Under the pieces are notes generated by a model. That model saw only the letters and a list, made by a program, of their open reading frames with translations, had not been told where the DNA came from and ran no database searches. A program made the translations under genes and the position numbers. Of a DNA stretch of 64,000 nucleotides, positions 51,601-64,000 are shown one piece after another. Numbering within the stretch: the stretch's first letter is position 1; each line of letters starts with the position of its first letter. This DNA comes from Nectonema munidae (Eukaryota > Nematomorpha > Nectonematoida > Nectonematidae). The stretch covers positions 726,318 through 790,317 of the forward strand of contig JAUIRK010000643.1 in NCBI GenBank assembly GCA_030549495.1, written 5' to 3'.

Positions 51601-54600
51601 CACAATTTGAAAAACGTGGGATGAAGCGAAATTTGAAAAAAGGGGGATAAAGCACACTTTGAAAAACGCGGGATGAAGCGCAATTTGAAAAAAGGGGGAT
51701 AAAGCACACTTTGAAAAACGCGGGATGAAGCGCAATTTGAAAAAAGGGGGATAAAGCACACTTTGAAAAACGCGGGATGAAGCGCAATTTGAAAAAAGGG
51801 GGATAAAGCACAATTTGAAAACGCGGGATGAAGCACAATTTGAAAAACGCGGGATGAAGCACAATTTGAAAAACGTGGGATGAAGCGAAATTTGAAAAAC
51901 GCGGGATGAAGCGCAATTTGAAAAACGCGGGATGAAGCGCAATTTGAAAAAAGGGGGATAAAGCACACTTTGAAAAACGCGGGATGAAGCGCAATTTGAA
52001 AAAAGGGGGATAAAGCACACTTTGAAAAACGCGGGATGAAGCGCAATTTGAAAAAAGGGGGATAAAGCACACTTTGAAAAACGCGGGATGAAGCGCAATT
52101 TGAAAAAAAGGGGGATAAAGCACAATTTGAAAACGCGGGATGAAGCGCAATTTGAAAAACGCAGGATGAAGCGCAATTTGAAAAACGTGGGATGAAGCGA
52201 AATTTGAAAAACGCGGGATGAAGCACAATTTGAAAAACGTGGGATGAAGCGAAATTTGAAAAACGCGGGATGAAGCACAATTTGAAAAACGCGGGATGAA
52301 GCACAATTTGAAAAACACGGGATGAAGCACACTTTGAAAAACGCGGGATGAAGCGCAATTTGAAAAACGCGGGATGAAGCGCAATTTGAAAAACGCGGGA
52401 TGAAGCGCAATTTGAAAAACGCGGGATGAAGCGCAATTTGAAAAACGCGGGATGAAGCACAATTTGAAAAACGCGGGATGAAGCGCAATTTGAAAAACGC
52501 GGGATGAAGCGCAATTTGAAAAACGCGGGATGAAGCGCAATTTGAAAAACGCGGGATGAAGCACAATTTGAAAAACGCGGGATGAAGCACAATTTGAAAA
52601 ACGCAGGATGAAGCGCAATTTGAAAAACGCGGGATGAAGCACAATTTGAAAAACGCGGGATGAAGCGCAATTTGAAAAAGGCGGGATGAAGCGCAATTTG
52701 AAAAACGCGGGATGAAGCGCAATTTGAAAAACGCGGGATGAAGCACAATTTGAAAAACGCGGGATGAAGCACACTTTGAAAAACGCGGGATGAAGCGCAA
52801 TTTGAAAAAGGCGGGATGAAGCGCAATTTGAAAAACGCAGGATGAAGCGCAATTTGAAAAACGCGGGATGAAGCGCAATTTGAAAAACGCGGGATGAAGC
52901 GCAATTTGAAAAACGCGGGATGAAGCACAATTTGAAAAACGCGGGATGAAGCGCAATTTGAAAAACGCGGGATGAAGCGCAATTTGAAAAACGCGGGATG
53001 AAGCGCAATTTGAAAAACGCGGGATGAAGCGCAATTTGAAAAACGCGGGATGAAGCGCAATTTGAAAAACGCGGGATGAAGCACAATTTGAAAAACGCGG
53101 GATGAAGCGCAATTTGAAAAACGCGGGATGAAGCGCAATTTGAAAAACGCGGGATGAAGCGCAATTTGAAAAACGCGGGATGAAGCACAATTTGAAAAAC
53201 GCGGGATGAAGCGCAATTTGAAAAACGCGGGATGAAGCGCAATTTGAAAACGCGGGATGAAGCGCAATTTGAAAAAAGGGGGATAAAGCACACTTTGAAA
53301 AACGCGGGATGAAGCGCAATTTGAAAAAAGGGGGATAAAGCACACTTTGAAAAACGCGGGATGAAGCGCAATTTGAAAAAAGGGGGATAAAGCACAATTT
53401 GAAAACGCGGGATGAAGCACAATTTGAAAAACGCGGGATGAAGCGCAATTTGAAAAACGCAGGATGAAGCGCAATTTGAAAAACGTGGGATGAAGCGAAA
53501 TTTGAAAAACGCGGGATGAAGCACAATTTGAAAAACGTGGGATGAAGCGAAATTTGAAAAACGCGGGATGAAGCACAATTTGAAAAACGCGGGATGAAGC
53601 ACAATTTGAAAAACACGGGATGAAGCACACTTTGAAAAACGCGGGATGAAGCGCAATTTGAAAAACGCGGGATGAAGCGCAATTTGAAAAACGCGGGATG
53701 AAGCGCAATTTGAAAAACGCGGGATGAAGCGCAATTTGAAAAACGCGGGATGAAGCACAATTTGAAAAACGCGGGATGAAGCGCAATTTGAAAAACGCGG
53801 GATGAAGCGCAATTTGAAAAACGCGGGATGAAGCGCAATTTGAAAAACGCGGGATGAAGCACAATTTGAAAAACGCGGGATGAAGCACAATTTGAAAAAC
53901 GCAGGATGAAGCGCAATTTGAAAAACGCGGGATGAAGCACAATTTGAAAAACGCGGGATGAAGCGCAATTTGAAAAAGGCGGGATGAAGCGCAATTTGAA
54001 AAACGCGGGATGAAGCGCAATTTGAAAAACGCGGGATGAAGCACAATTTGAAAAACGCGGGATGAAGCACACTTTGAAAAACGCGGGATGAAGCGCAATT
54101 TGAAAAAGGCGGGATGAAGCGCAATTTGAAAAACGCGGGATGAAGCGCAATTTGAAAAACGCGGGATGAAGCGCAATTTGAAAAACGCGGGATGAAGCAC
54201 ACTTTGAAAAACGCGGGATGAAGCGCAATTTGAAAAAGGCGGGATGAAGCGCAATTTGAAAAAGGCGGGATGAAGCGCAATTTGAAAAAGGCGGGATGAA
54301 GCGCAATTTGAAAAACGCGGGATGAAGCGCAATTTGAAAAAGGCGGGATGAAGCGCAATTTGAAAAACGCGGGATGAAGCGCAATTTGAAAAACGCGGGA
54401 TGAAGCGCAATTTGAAAAACGCGGGATGAAGCACAATTTGAAAAACGCGGGATGAAGCGCAATTTGAAAAACGCAGGATGAAGCGCAATTTGAAAAACGT
54501 GGGATGAAGCGAAATTTGAAAAACGCGGGATGAAGCACAATTTGAAAAACGTGGGATGAAGCGAAATTTGAAAAACGCGGGATGAAGCACAATTTGAAAA

Positions 54601-54865
54601 ACGCGGGATGAAGCACAATTTGAAAAACACGGGATGAAGCACACTTTGAAAAACGCGGGATGAAGCGCAATTTGAAAAACGCGGGATGAAGCGCAATTTG
54701 AAAAACGCGGGATGAAGCGCAATTTGAAAAACGCGGGATGAAGCGCAATTTGAAAAACGCGGGATGAAGCACAATTTGAAAAACGCGGGATGAAGCGCAA
54801 TTTGAAAAACGCGGGATGAAGCGCAATTTGAAAAACGCGGGATGAAGCGCAATTTGAAAAACGCG
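42605..54865 (+). repeat. Clean tandem satellite array, 26-bp monomer, about 470 copies
   Basis: The monomer (for example 43798-43823) has the core GAAGCGCAATTTGAAAAAC followed by GCGGGAT. Variants recur: GCA for GCG, GCACACTTTG, GGCGGG, GTGGG with GCGAAATTTG, GCAGG, CACGGG, and a group with AAAGGGGGATAAAG. Monomers are nearly identical, and rare 25- or 27-bp units occur. The array has higher-order structure: a 39-monomer unit of 1,014 bp runs between matching landmarks (GCAGGATG followed by the GTGGG variant) at 44234 and 45248, 46677 and 47691, and 53458 and 54472. GC content is about 46%, well above the flanks. Confidence 0.95.
44234..45247 (+). repeat. 1,014-bp higher-order repeat unit, example
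   Basis: 39 monomers. The same landmark spacing and variant order recur at 46677-47690 and 53458-54471. Whole blocks including the preceding GGGGGATAAAG group are shared at offsets of 2,443 and 9,224 bp. Confidence 0.7.
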
Positions 54866-54960
54866 AATCCACTTTTCAACGCGTTTTTCAGAAGTGTCTT
54901 CATCCTGTTTTTCAAATTGTGCTTCATCCCGCGTTTTTCAGGTTGCTTCATCCCGCGTTT
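54866..54960. other. Inversion junction of the satellite
   Basis: The plus-orientation array ends at 54865 and the sequence changes within a few tens of bases (AATCCACTTTTCAACGCG) to the reverse complement of the same monomer (TTTTTCAAATTGTGCTTCAT). Confidence 0.85.
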
Positions 54961-57900
54961 CAATTTCGTTTTTCCAGAGTGTGCTTCTGTCCGCGTTTTT
55001 CAAATTTCATCCACGTTTTCAAATTGCCCTTTTCCGGCATATCCGCGTTTTCAGGTATTCGGCCGTTTTTCAATTGCGCTTTCATCCCCGCGGCATTGCG
55101 TTTTAAATTAGCATCCCGCCTTTCAGAGTGCGCTTCATCCCGCCTTTGCGCTTCATCCCCGCCTTTTTCAAATTGCGCTTCATCCGCGTTTTTTCAAAAT
55201 TTTCATCCCGCGTTTTCAGAACGCATGTCCGCGTTTTTCAGGTGCGCTTCATCCCCGCGTTTTTTCAGTTGCGCTTCATCCATAGCACAAATTGCGCTCG
55301 CCCGCATTTTTTCAAAGTGCTTCATCCCGCGGGCCTGAGCTGTCCCGCGACCCGCAAGCCCGCGCTCCTCCCGCGTTTTCAGTGCGCTATCCGCCTTTCA
55401 TGCGCTTCATCCGTTTTCAAATTGGCTAATCCACGTTTTCAAGTGCGCTGCGTTTTTCGCGTTTTTTCAGATCCGTTTTTCAGGTGCGCTCCGCGTTTTT
55501 TTCAAACGCATCCCGCGTTGACCCGCGTTTTCAGATTATCCCGCGTTACTGCGCGCCGCGTTTTTCAGATTGCGCTTCATCCGCGTTTTCAAATTTCTCC
55601 CGTTTTATAAATTCTTTCATCCGTGGTGATGTGCTCATCCCGCGTTTTTTCAGATTGTGCTTCATCCGCGTTTTCAAATTTCGCTGTCGTTTTTTGGTGT
55701 GCTCATCGCGTTCGCTTCGTCCGCGTTTTTCAGATTGCGCTTCATCCTGCGTTTTTCAGGGTGCGTAAATCCGCGTTTTTCAGGTGTGCTTCATCCGCGT
55801 TTTCCAAATTGTCTTTGTCCCCCCTTTTTCAGGTAAGCTGCGTTTTTTCAAGTGTGCTTTATCCCCCTTTTTTTCCAGCACAAATCCCGCGTTTTTTCAA
55901 ATTGTGCTTATCACTTTCAAATTGCGCTTCATCCCGCGTTTTCAAATTGCGCTTCATCCGCGTTTTCAAATTGCGCTTCATCCGCATTTTTCGTGTCGCC
56001 ATCCGCAATTTTCCGTGCGCTTCATCCCGCGTTTTTTTCAAATTGCGCGCGTTTTTTCAGAGTGCGTTTTTTCAATTGCTCATCCCGCGTTTTTTCAAAT
56101 TGCGCTCATCCGCGTTTTCAAATTGCCATCTGCGCGCGTTTTCCGCGTTTTTTCAATTGCGCACAAATCCCGCGTTTTTTCAGGCGAAAATGTGGCATCC
56201 GCATTTTTCGCAAAATCCGCGTTGTCCGCGCATCGTCTAAATTTTTTCTTGCGCTTCATCCGCTCAGGTGCGCTAAATCCGCGTTTTTCAAGTTTGAGTG
56301 TAGTATCCGCGTTTTCAAATTGTGCTTTCATCCGCTTCATCCGCGTTTGCGCTCAGGCCAGCTCATCTGCGTTTTTTCAGGTATTATGCGTTTTGCGTTT
56401 TCAAGTAATCCTTCCGTTCCGGTATTAAGCCCATCCGCGGGCCCCCGGTTCCCGCGTTTTTCGGCACAAATCCCGCGTTTTCAAGCGCGTGGCGACTTCA
56501 TCCCGCGTTAGGCCCGGCGTCCCGCGTTTTTGGTTGCGCTAAATCCCGCGTTTTCGGGGCGCGCGTTTTTTACGCGTTTTCCGGGGGTATTATTTCAGGT
56601 ATTAAACCCGTAAATCCCGCATTTTTTATCAAATTATTAATAAGTCCACGTGCATTAATGCTTCATCCCGCGTTTTCAGGTTTCGGCCCCCGCGTTTTCA
56701 GGTGCCGCTTTCATCCTGCGTTTTTTCGGAATTGCGCTCCCCCTTTTCAAATTGCGCTTCATCCCGCGTTTTCAAAGTGTGCTATCCCCCGGTGCGCTAC
56801 ATCAGTGTGCTTATCCCCACTTTTTCAAATTGCGCTTCATCCCGCGTTTTTCAAAGTGTGCTATCCCCTTTTTCAGATTGCGCTTCATCCCGCATTTTCA
56901 GAATTGCGCTATACGCGTTTTTCAAATTTCACTTCATCCGCGGTAATCCGCGTTTTCAGGGTATTAGCTTCGTCCCGCGTTTTCAAATTGTGCTTTATCC
57001 CTTTTTCAAATTGCGCTTCATCCCCGCACCAAAAGTGTGCTTCTATCCCCTTTTTCAAATTGCCTTCATCCCGCGTTTTCATAGCTATCACACTCGTGCA
57101 TCCACTTTCGGGTGCTTTATCCCCCCTTTTTCAAGAGTTTCGCTAAATCCCACGTTTTTCCAAATTGTGCTTCATCCCGCGTTCGCTTCATCCACGTTTG
57201 TGCTTCATCCCGCGTTTCAAATTGTATCATCCCGCGTTTCAGAATTAACATCCCCACTCAAATTGCGCTTCATCCCGCGTTTTTCAAGTGTGCTTTATCC
57301 CCCTTTTTTCAGAATTGCGCTCATCCCGCGTTTTTCAAAATTGTGCTTTATCCCCACTTTCAAATTGCGCTTCATCCGCGTTTTCAAATTGCGCTTCATC
57401 CGCGTTTTTCAAATTGCGCTTCATCCGCGTTTTCAGACAGAATTGCGCTTCATCGCGATTTGCGTGAAAACTCCTCCACGTTTCAATTTCGCGCGCACAT
57501 GATCCCGCGTTATCCGTTGATTATTAGCGTTTTCATCCGCTGATTTTCAGCGTTAGCAGCGTTTTCAAACTCGCCGCACTCTGCCCTGCGCCCGTTTTCA
57601 AAGTGTTGCTGCATCCCGCGTTTTTCAAATTGTGCTTCATTTTTCAGGGCGCGTTTTTTGTGCTTCATCCGCATTTTCAAATTGCTAAATCCGCGTTTTT
57701 CAAATTGCGCTTCATCCGCGTTTTTTCAAATTGCGCTTCATCCGCGTTTTTCAGCGCTCATCCGCCTTTTGCGCTTCGTATCCGCGTTTTCAAATTGCGC
57801 TTCATCCCGCGTTTCAAATTGCGCGCCATCTGCTTGCGCTTCATCTTTCAATTGCGCATAAATCCCGTTTTCAATTGTGCTCTCCCGCGTTGCGCTTCAT

Positions 57901-60900
57901 CCGTTTGCTCAATGCGCAGCGCCTTTCATTGCTCCGCGTTTTTTTCAGGCGTTTTCAAATTTGCTCATCCATGAGCAGCATCCGCCTTTCAAATTGCGCT
58001 TCATCCGCGTTTTTTAAAGTATAAAAATCCCGCGTTTTTTAGGTGTGCTTCATCCCGCGTTTTTCAAATTGCGCTCATCCTGCGGGCCGCGCGCTTCATC
58101 GCGTTTTACATTCATCCCGCGTTTTAAATATGCTTTATCCCCTTTTTGCGCTTCATCCGCGTTTTCAAAAGTGTGCTTTAATCAGGGTGTGCTTCTCCGC
58201 AAGGGTATTGCTCATCCGCGTTTTCGTCGCTTCATCCCACGTTTTCAAATTGCGCTCGTCACGTTTTCAAATTGCGTTTCAAATTGCCTTTTTCAAATTG
58301 CGCTTCATTTCAAGTGCTTCATCCCGCATTTTCAAGTGTGAATTTCTTTAAATTTCAGAGTGCGCTTCATCCACGTTTTTAAATTGCACTCATCCGCCTT
58401 TTCAAATTGCGCACAAATCCTCAAAGGGTGTGCTTCATCGTTTCGGTATTAGCGCGTTCGCTGCGTTCAGGTGTGCTTCATCCGTTTTCAAATTGCGCTT
58501 CGTCCCCGCGTTTTCAAATTTGCGCTCGTCCCGCCTTTCAAATTGCGCTTCATCCGCGTTTTTTCGAGTCAAAATTGCGCTTCTCCGCGTTAAAGTGTGC
58601 TTCATCCGCGTTTCAGAATTGTGCTTCATCCCCGCGTTTCAAATTGCGCTTTCATCCCGCGTCGTGCGCTAATCCGCGTTTTGCGCTTCATCCGCGTTTT
58701 TTGAGTAGTATCCCGCCCGCGCAAATTGTGCTTCATCCCGCGTTTTCAAATTGCGCTTCATCCCGCCTTTTTCAGGTGCGCTTTAAATCCGCGTTTTTTA
58801 CAAAGTGGTAACAATCACGCGTTTTTCAAATTGCGCTTTCAGAATTGCCTTTTTTCAGAGCGGGCTTCATCCCGCGTTTTTTCAACGCGCGTCGTTTTTT
58901 CAAAAAATGCATATCCACTTTGTTTTTTCGTTTTTTTACCCACAAAACCCGCGTTTTTTCAAATTCGCAGCCATCGGTGCGCTAAATCCATGCGTCAAGT
59001 GCTTCGTCCCGCGTTTTTTCAAGTGATATCCGTTTTCAAATTGCGCTTCATCCGCGTTTTTTCAAATTGCGCTTCATCCGCCTTTCGAAAATTGCGCTTC
59101 ATCTTCATCCGCGTTTTTTCAAATTGTGCTTCATCCCGCGTTGCGTGCGCTTCATCCGCACTCGTGCGCTTCTCCTTTTTCAAGTTGTGCTTCATCCCGC
59201 GTTTTCAAAGTGTGCTTCATCCCGCGTTTTCAAATTGCGCTTCATCCACGTTTATCAGCCCGCGCTCTCCGCGCTTTCAAATTGCGCTTCATCCGCGTTT
59301 TTTCAGAAAGTGTGCTTCATCCCGCGTTTTTTAAGTGTCTTCATCCGCGTTTGCGCTTTCGCTCCGCGTTTTCAAGTATCATCCGCCTTTTCAAATTGCG
59401 CTTCATCCGCCTTTCAAGTGCGCTTCTCCGCGTTTTTCGGTTGTAAATTTTTTTCCAGGTGTCTTCATCCCTTTCAACCCAGCGCTCGCCTACCTTTTTC
59501 CCGCCGCGTTTTTCAAGTGTGCTTCATCCCGCTCAAATTGCGCTTCGGCCGCGTTTTCATCAAATTGCGCTTCATCCGATGTGCTCGTCCGCGTTTTTAG
59601 ATTGTCGTTTTTTCGTCCCGCGTTTGAGGCCAGCATCCGCGTTTTGGTGTGATTTTCAGCATGCCCGTGCGCTTCAAATCCCGCGTTTTCAAAGTGTGAT
59701 CCCGCGTTTTTCAAAGTGTGCGTTTGCGTGTCATCCGCACGGTTTGCAAGTGCGCTCATCCGCCCTTTCAAATTGCGCTTCATCCCCGCGTTTTCAAAGT
59801 GTGCTGTCTGCGTTTCCTTCCTGCGCTTCGTCCCGTATTTTTCAAGGTGCGCTTCATCCGCCTTTTTTCAAAATTGCGCTTCATCCCGTGCATTTTCAAA
59901 CACGCTTCAAATCCCGCGTTTTTAACTGTCCGCATTTTTCCTTTCTTTTTCAAATTGCGCTTCGTCGCGTTTTTCAGATGTTCGTTTTCAAATTTGCGCT
60001 TCATCCCGCGTTTTTCAAAGTGTGCTTTCATCCCGCGTTTTTCAAATTGCGCTTCATCCCGCGTTTTTTCAGATTGCGCTTCATCCGCCCTTTCAAATTG
60101 CGTTAAATCCCCCGTTTTTAAAAAAGATTCATCCGCGTTCCAAGTTGTGCTAAATCCCACGTTTTTCTATTGCGCTTCATCCACCGTTTTCAAATTTGCT
60201 GCGTCCCGCGTTTTTCAAACGCGCCCGCGTTTTCAGATTTGTAAATCGCGTTTCAAATTGCGCTTCAATCCGCCTTTTTCAAATTTGCGCTTCATCCGCG
60301 TTTTCAGACGCTCATCCGCCTTTCAAGCCAGCGCTTCAAATCCCGCTCTTTCAAATTGCGCTTCATCCCGCACTTTCAAATTGCGCTCATCCGCGTTTTT
60401 CAAAGAAATTGCTTCTTCCCGCGTTTTTCAAATTTGCGCTTCAAATCCCGTTTTTTCATTTTGCGCTTCATCACGCGTTTCTCAATTGCGCTTTCATCCA
60501 ATTTTCAAATTGCGCTTCCATCCGCGTTTTCAAGTGCTTCATCCGCGTTTCAAATTGTGCTTTCACCCCGCGTTTTTCAAATTACTCCATAGTGCGCTTC
60601 ATCCCGCCTTTCAAGTTGCGCTTTTCTCCGCGTTTTTCAGAATTGCGCTTCACCTCTGTTTCGAAATTGTGCTTCAGGTATTAATCCACGTTAAAATTGC
60701 GCTTTCATCCCGCGTTTTTCAAATTGCGCTTCATCCGCGTTTTCAAATTGCGCTTCATCCGCGTTTTTCAAATTGTGGGTAAATCCCGCGTTTTCAGATT
60801 ATATCGTTTTCAGAACCCGTAAATCCCGCGTTTTTCCCAGGGCGCATAAAATCCCCGTTTTTTCAAATTGCGCTTTCGTCCCGCGTTTTTTCAAGTATTA

Positions 60901-63900
60901 GCACAAATCCCGTGGTTTTCAAGGTTGTGCTAAATCCGCGTTTTTCAAATTGAGTTCATCCGCGTTTTTCAAGTTTTCGTTAAATCCGCGTAAACCAGAA
61001 TTGGGCTGCGTTTTGCTAAATCTGTTTTCAAGGTGCGCCCCCCTGCGTTTTTCAAATTGCGCTTCGTATCCCGCCGTTTTCAACATTGCTTGATCCCCCC
61101 TTTTTTCAAATTGCGCTTCATCCGCGTTTTCAAGTGTGCTTTATCCCCTTTTTTCAAATTGCGGCACAAATCCGCGTTTTTTCAAGTGTGCTTTTATCCT
61201 TTTTTCAAATTGCGCTTCTCCCGCGTTTTTTCAAATTTGCGCTTCATCCGCGTTTTCAAATTGCGCTTTCATCCCGCGTTTTTCCAAATTGTGCTTCATC
61301 CGCGTTTTTCAAATTGCGCTTCATCCCCGTTTTTCCCGTTGCGCTTCATCCCGCGTTTTTCAAATTGCGCTTTTTCATCCGCGTTTCAAATTGTGCTTCA
61401 TCCCGCGTTTTTCAGGGTGCGCTTCATCCGCGTTTTTTCAAATTTATGCCGCGTTTTTTCAAAAAATTGCGCTCTCCGCGTTTTTCAGAATTGCGCTCAT
61501 CCCGCGTTTTTCAAATTGCGCTTCATCCCACGTTTTCAAGTTATTGCTTCATCCCGCGTTTTCAAATTGCGCTTCATCCCGCGGTTTCCAGTGCGCTTCG
61601 CCGCGTTTTCCAAATTGCGCTTTTCATCCTGCGTTTTTTCAAATTGCGCTTCGTATCCCGCCTTTTTCAAATTGCGCCGCGCGTTTTTTAGGTGTGCTTT
61701 CATCCGCATTTTCGTTTATTATCCCGCGTTTTAAGCGAATGTCCGCAAATCCACTTTTTTCAAATTGCGCTCCCGCGTTTTTTTCAAAGTGTGCTTCATC
61801 CGCGTTTTTCAAATTGTGTTCATTGCGTTTTTGCATGTTTCTTTCATCCTTTTAAATTGCGCGCGTTGTATTGACCCGCGTTTTTTCAAATTGCGTAAAT
61901 CTTGCGTTTTTCAGAAGGTAGCTTCTCCCGCGTTTTAAGGTGTGCTCATTCCACGTTTTTCAAATTGCGCTTCATCCACGTTTTTTCTTGCTGCGCTTCA
62001 TCCAAAGTTGCAGATTGTGCTTCATCCCAGCGTTAAAATCCCCCCCGCGTTTTTCAAATTGCGCTTCATCCCGCGTTTTTCAGAATTGCGCTCGTACGTT
62101 TTTTTCAGAATTGCGCTTCATCAGGTGCTTCATCCGTGTTTTCCCCCCCGCGTTTTCCGCGTTTTTTTTGTTTCGTCCCGCGTTTCAGAGTGTGATCATG
62201 CCGCGTTTTTGGGATTTTCGCACAAAATCGTTTTTCATCCTGCGCGTTTTTCCGGTGCAAATCGCGTTTTCCGATCCGATTGATCCAGGTCCGGCACAAA
62301 TCCCGCGTTTTTAGCATCCGCGTTTCAGACGCGCTTTCATCCCCCATATTGCATTGCGCTTCATCCCGCGTTTTTTTTTTGCGCTTCATCCGCCCTTTTT
62401 GGAATTGCGCTTCGGCCTTTCAAATTGCGCTTCATCCGCTTTTTCCAGCGCTTCATCCGTTTCCTCCGTTTTCAATTGCGCGTTGCCTAAATCAACACGC
62501 CTTTCAAATTGCTTGATCCCCGCGTTATAAAAGTGTGCACCCCCTCGCATTTTCCCATTATGCTTCATCCCGCATTTTCAGTAAAAAAAAACTCATCCAC
62601 GTTTTATCAGGTGCGCTTCATCCGCCTTTTCATTGACTTCATCCACGTGTACTGGAAGTATCAGGTTGTGCTTCGTCTGCGTTTTTTCAAATTGTGCTCA
62701 TCCGCGTTGCTATCCGTTTTCAATTTGCGCTCGTCCGCGTTTTTCAGCGTTATTTCAGTACAAATCCGCGTTTTTCAGAGTTGTCTTTCATCCCGCGCGT
62801 TTGCGTACTCATCCGCGTTTTCAAATTGCGCTTCATCCCGCGTTTTTCCCTCGTGCATCCGCCGCGTTTTCAAATTGCGCTTCATCCGCGTTTTTCAAGT
62901 TGTGGCACATTCCGTTTTTCAATTGTCTTCCTCCGCGTTTTCCGGTGTGCTTTCATCCGCGTATTTCGCTGTCCCGTTTTCGATGTGCTTCATCCGCGTT
63001 TTCGGGCCCCTGGAAATCCCGCGTTTTTCAGTGCTCTTAGCGTTTTCAACGCTTCAAATCCCGCGTTTTTTCAAATTGTCTTTCATCCCGCGTTTATCCC
63101 TTTTTTCGGTTGCGCTCAAGTGTGCTTTATCCCCCTTTTTTCAAATTGCGCTTCGGCCAGAAGATCCTTTTTTCACAAGGTACTAAATCCCGCGTTTTTT
63201 CAAATTGCGCCCGCGTTTTCAGTGCCTTCATTTTATTTTCAAGTGGCGCTGATCCGTTAAATTTAAAAAATGCGCGTTTTCAAATTGCCCGTTATTACTC
63301 GTTTTTCAAATTTAATTGATCCGTTTTTTTCAATTGCGCTTCATCCGCGTTTTTCAAAAAATTGCGCATCCGCGTTGCGTTTAACGCGCGCTTCATGCCG
63401 TTTTCAAGAATTGCGCTTCATCCCGCGTTTTCAAATTGTGCTCCCGCGTTTTCAAATCCGCGTTTTCAAATTGCTTCATCCCGCGTTTTTCAAATTGCGC
63501 TTCATCACCAAATTTTCAAAGTGTGCTTCATCCCCGCGTTTTTCAAATTGTGCTAAATCCCGCGTTTTCAAAATTGCGCTTCATCCGCGTTTTTCAAATT
63601 GCACTAATTGCCATTTTCAAATTGCGCTCCATTTTCATCCCGCGTTTTTCAAGTACTTTTCATCTGCGGTACGTTTTTTCAAATTTTGCTAAATCATATT
63701 TTTTGAGATTGCCGCCGCGTTTTTTCAAATTGCGCTTCATCCCGCGTTTTTCAAATTGCGCTTCATCAAATTGTGCTTCATCCACGTTTTTTTTGAGGGG
63801 CATCCCGCGTTTTTAAGTTGCGCCCCCCCCCGCGTTTTCAAATTGCGCTCGTCCGCGTTTTTCCAATTGCATTTCATCCGCGTTTTTTTTCAATACGTCT

Positions 63901-64000
63901 CATCCCGTGTTTTTCAAATTGGTCCGATTTTTCAAATTGTGCCCCCGCGTTTTCAGAATTTCGCTTCATCCGCAATTTTCAAAATTTGTGCTTCATCCCG
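54880..64000 (-). repeat. Inverted, heavily corrupted copy of the 26-bp satellite
   Basis: The reverse-complement monomer (core TTTTTCAAATTGCGCTTCAT then CCCGCG) recurs throughout to the window edge, but almost every unit carries deletions, insertions or homopolymer-length changes (T runs of 3-8, C runs of 1-4). Recurrent odd words such as GGTATTA and TAAATCC replace parts of units. Frames here are accidental and no gene is seen. Confidence 0.9.

Noticed and set aside
42605-54865. Telomeric repeat
   Set aside because: The 26-bp unit does not resemble TTAGG or TTAGGG, and it is flanked by an inverted arm.
42448-54963. Stop-free minus-strand frames of more than 4,000 codons
   Set aside because: They follow automatically from a 26-bp monomer with no stop in any minus-strand frame; there is no start context, domain or codon pattern.
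54842-64000. Many plus-strand frames of 60-350 codons rich in Phe, Arg, Cys and Ser
   Set aside because: All are readings of the corrupted inverted satellite, with frame set by random indels.
42605-64000. CRISPR array
   Set aside because: Head-to-tail satellite without unique spacers, in eukaryotic DNA.

Overview
This is a eukaryotic, AT-rich stretch from an animal nuclear genome. Four host genes can be read by protein similarity: an intronless class A GPCR, and homologues of AKAP17A, RPUSD3 and BIN3. Short GT-AG introns and dense hAT, piggyBac, Merlin and pogo/Tigger remains suggest an arthropod. A copepod such as a sea louse would fit, but I infer this from composition and transposon content and cannot prove it.

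Layout. 1-5.3 kb: a possible last exon at the left edge, then a hAT transposase fossil split by a fold-back-like element that itself carries a 138-bp TTAA MITE, then the tail of a second hAT. 5.4-9.4 kb: a hAT-type MITE with a perfect 8-bp target duplication, the GPCR gene (6383-7471), and two more terminal-inverted-repeat tracts. 10.7-15.7 kb: a G-poor LINE fossil, a pogo/Tigger fossil, a complete but defective hAT element with a perfect 8-bp target duplication, and two copies of one tRNA-derived SINE. 16.1-20.3 kb: an AKAP17A gene on the minus strand, with a ~378-bp (GT)n tract beside one splice acceptor. 23.2-24.9 kb: a decayed, transposon-like gene of an unnamed family, interrupted by another TTAA MITE. 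26.8-27.9 kb: RPUSD3, minus strand. 28.5-28.9 kb: a hAT MITE containing a third TTAA MITE. 31.9-32.6 kb: BIN3, minus strand. 33.9-42.5 kb: a graveyard of Merlin, ZNF862-type hAT, a CGGBP1-like hAT N-terminus, two piggyBac elements, and a hAT plus a MITE lying inside the second piggyBac.

42.6 kb to the right edge is satellite. A clean, ordered array of about 470 copies of a 26-bp monomer (42605-54865), with a 1,014-bp higher-order repeat, meets an inverted and heavily corrupted copy of the same satellite (about 54880-64000). The very long stop-free minus-strand frames in the clean arm follow from the 26-bp period, because the monomer has no stop in any of its three minus-strand frames; they are not evidence of a giant protein. 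The corruption in the right arm is mostly indels and homopolymer changes and may be an assembly or read-error artefact.

The host genes do not form a pathway. AKAP17A is a PKA-anchoring splicing regulator, RPUSD3 a mitochondrial RNA pseudouridine-synthase relative, BIN3 an N-BAR membrane/actin protein, and the GPCR a plasma-membrane receptor of unknown ligand. Most of the rest is layered mobile DNA whose relative ages can be read from the nesting.
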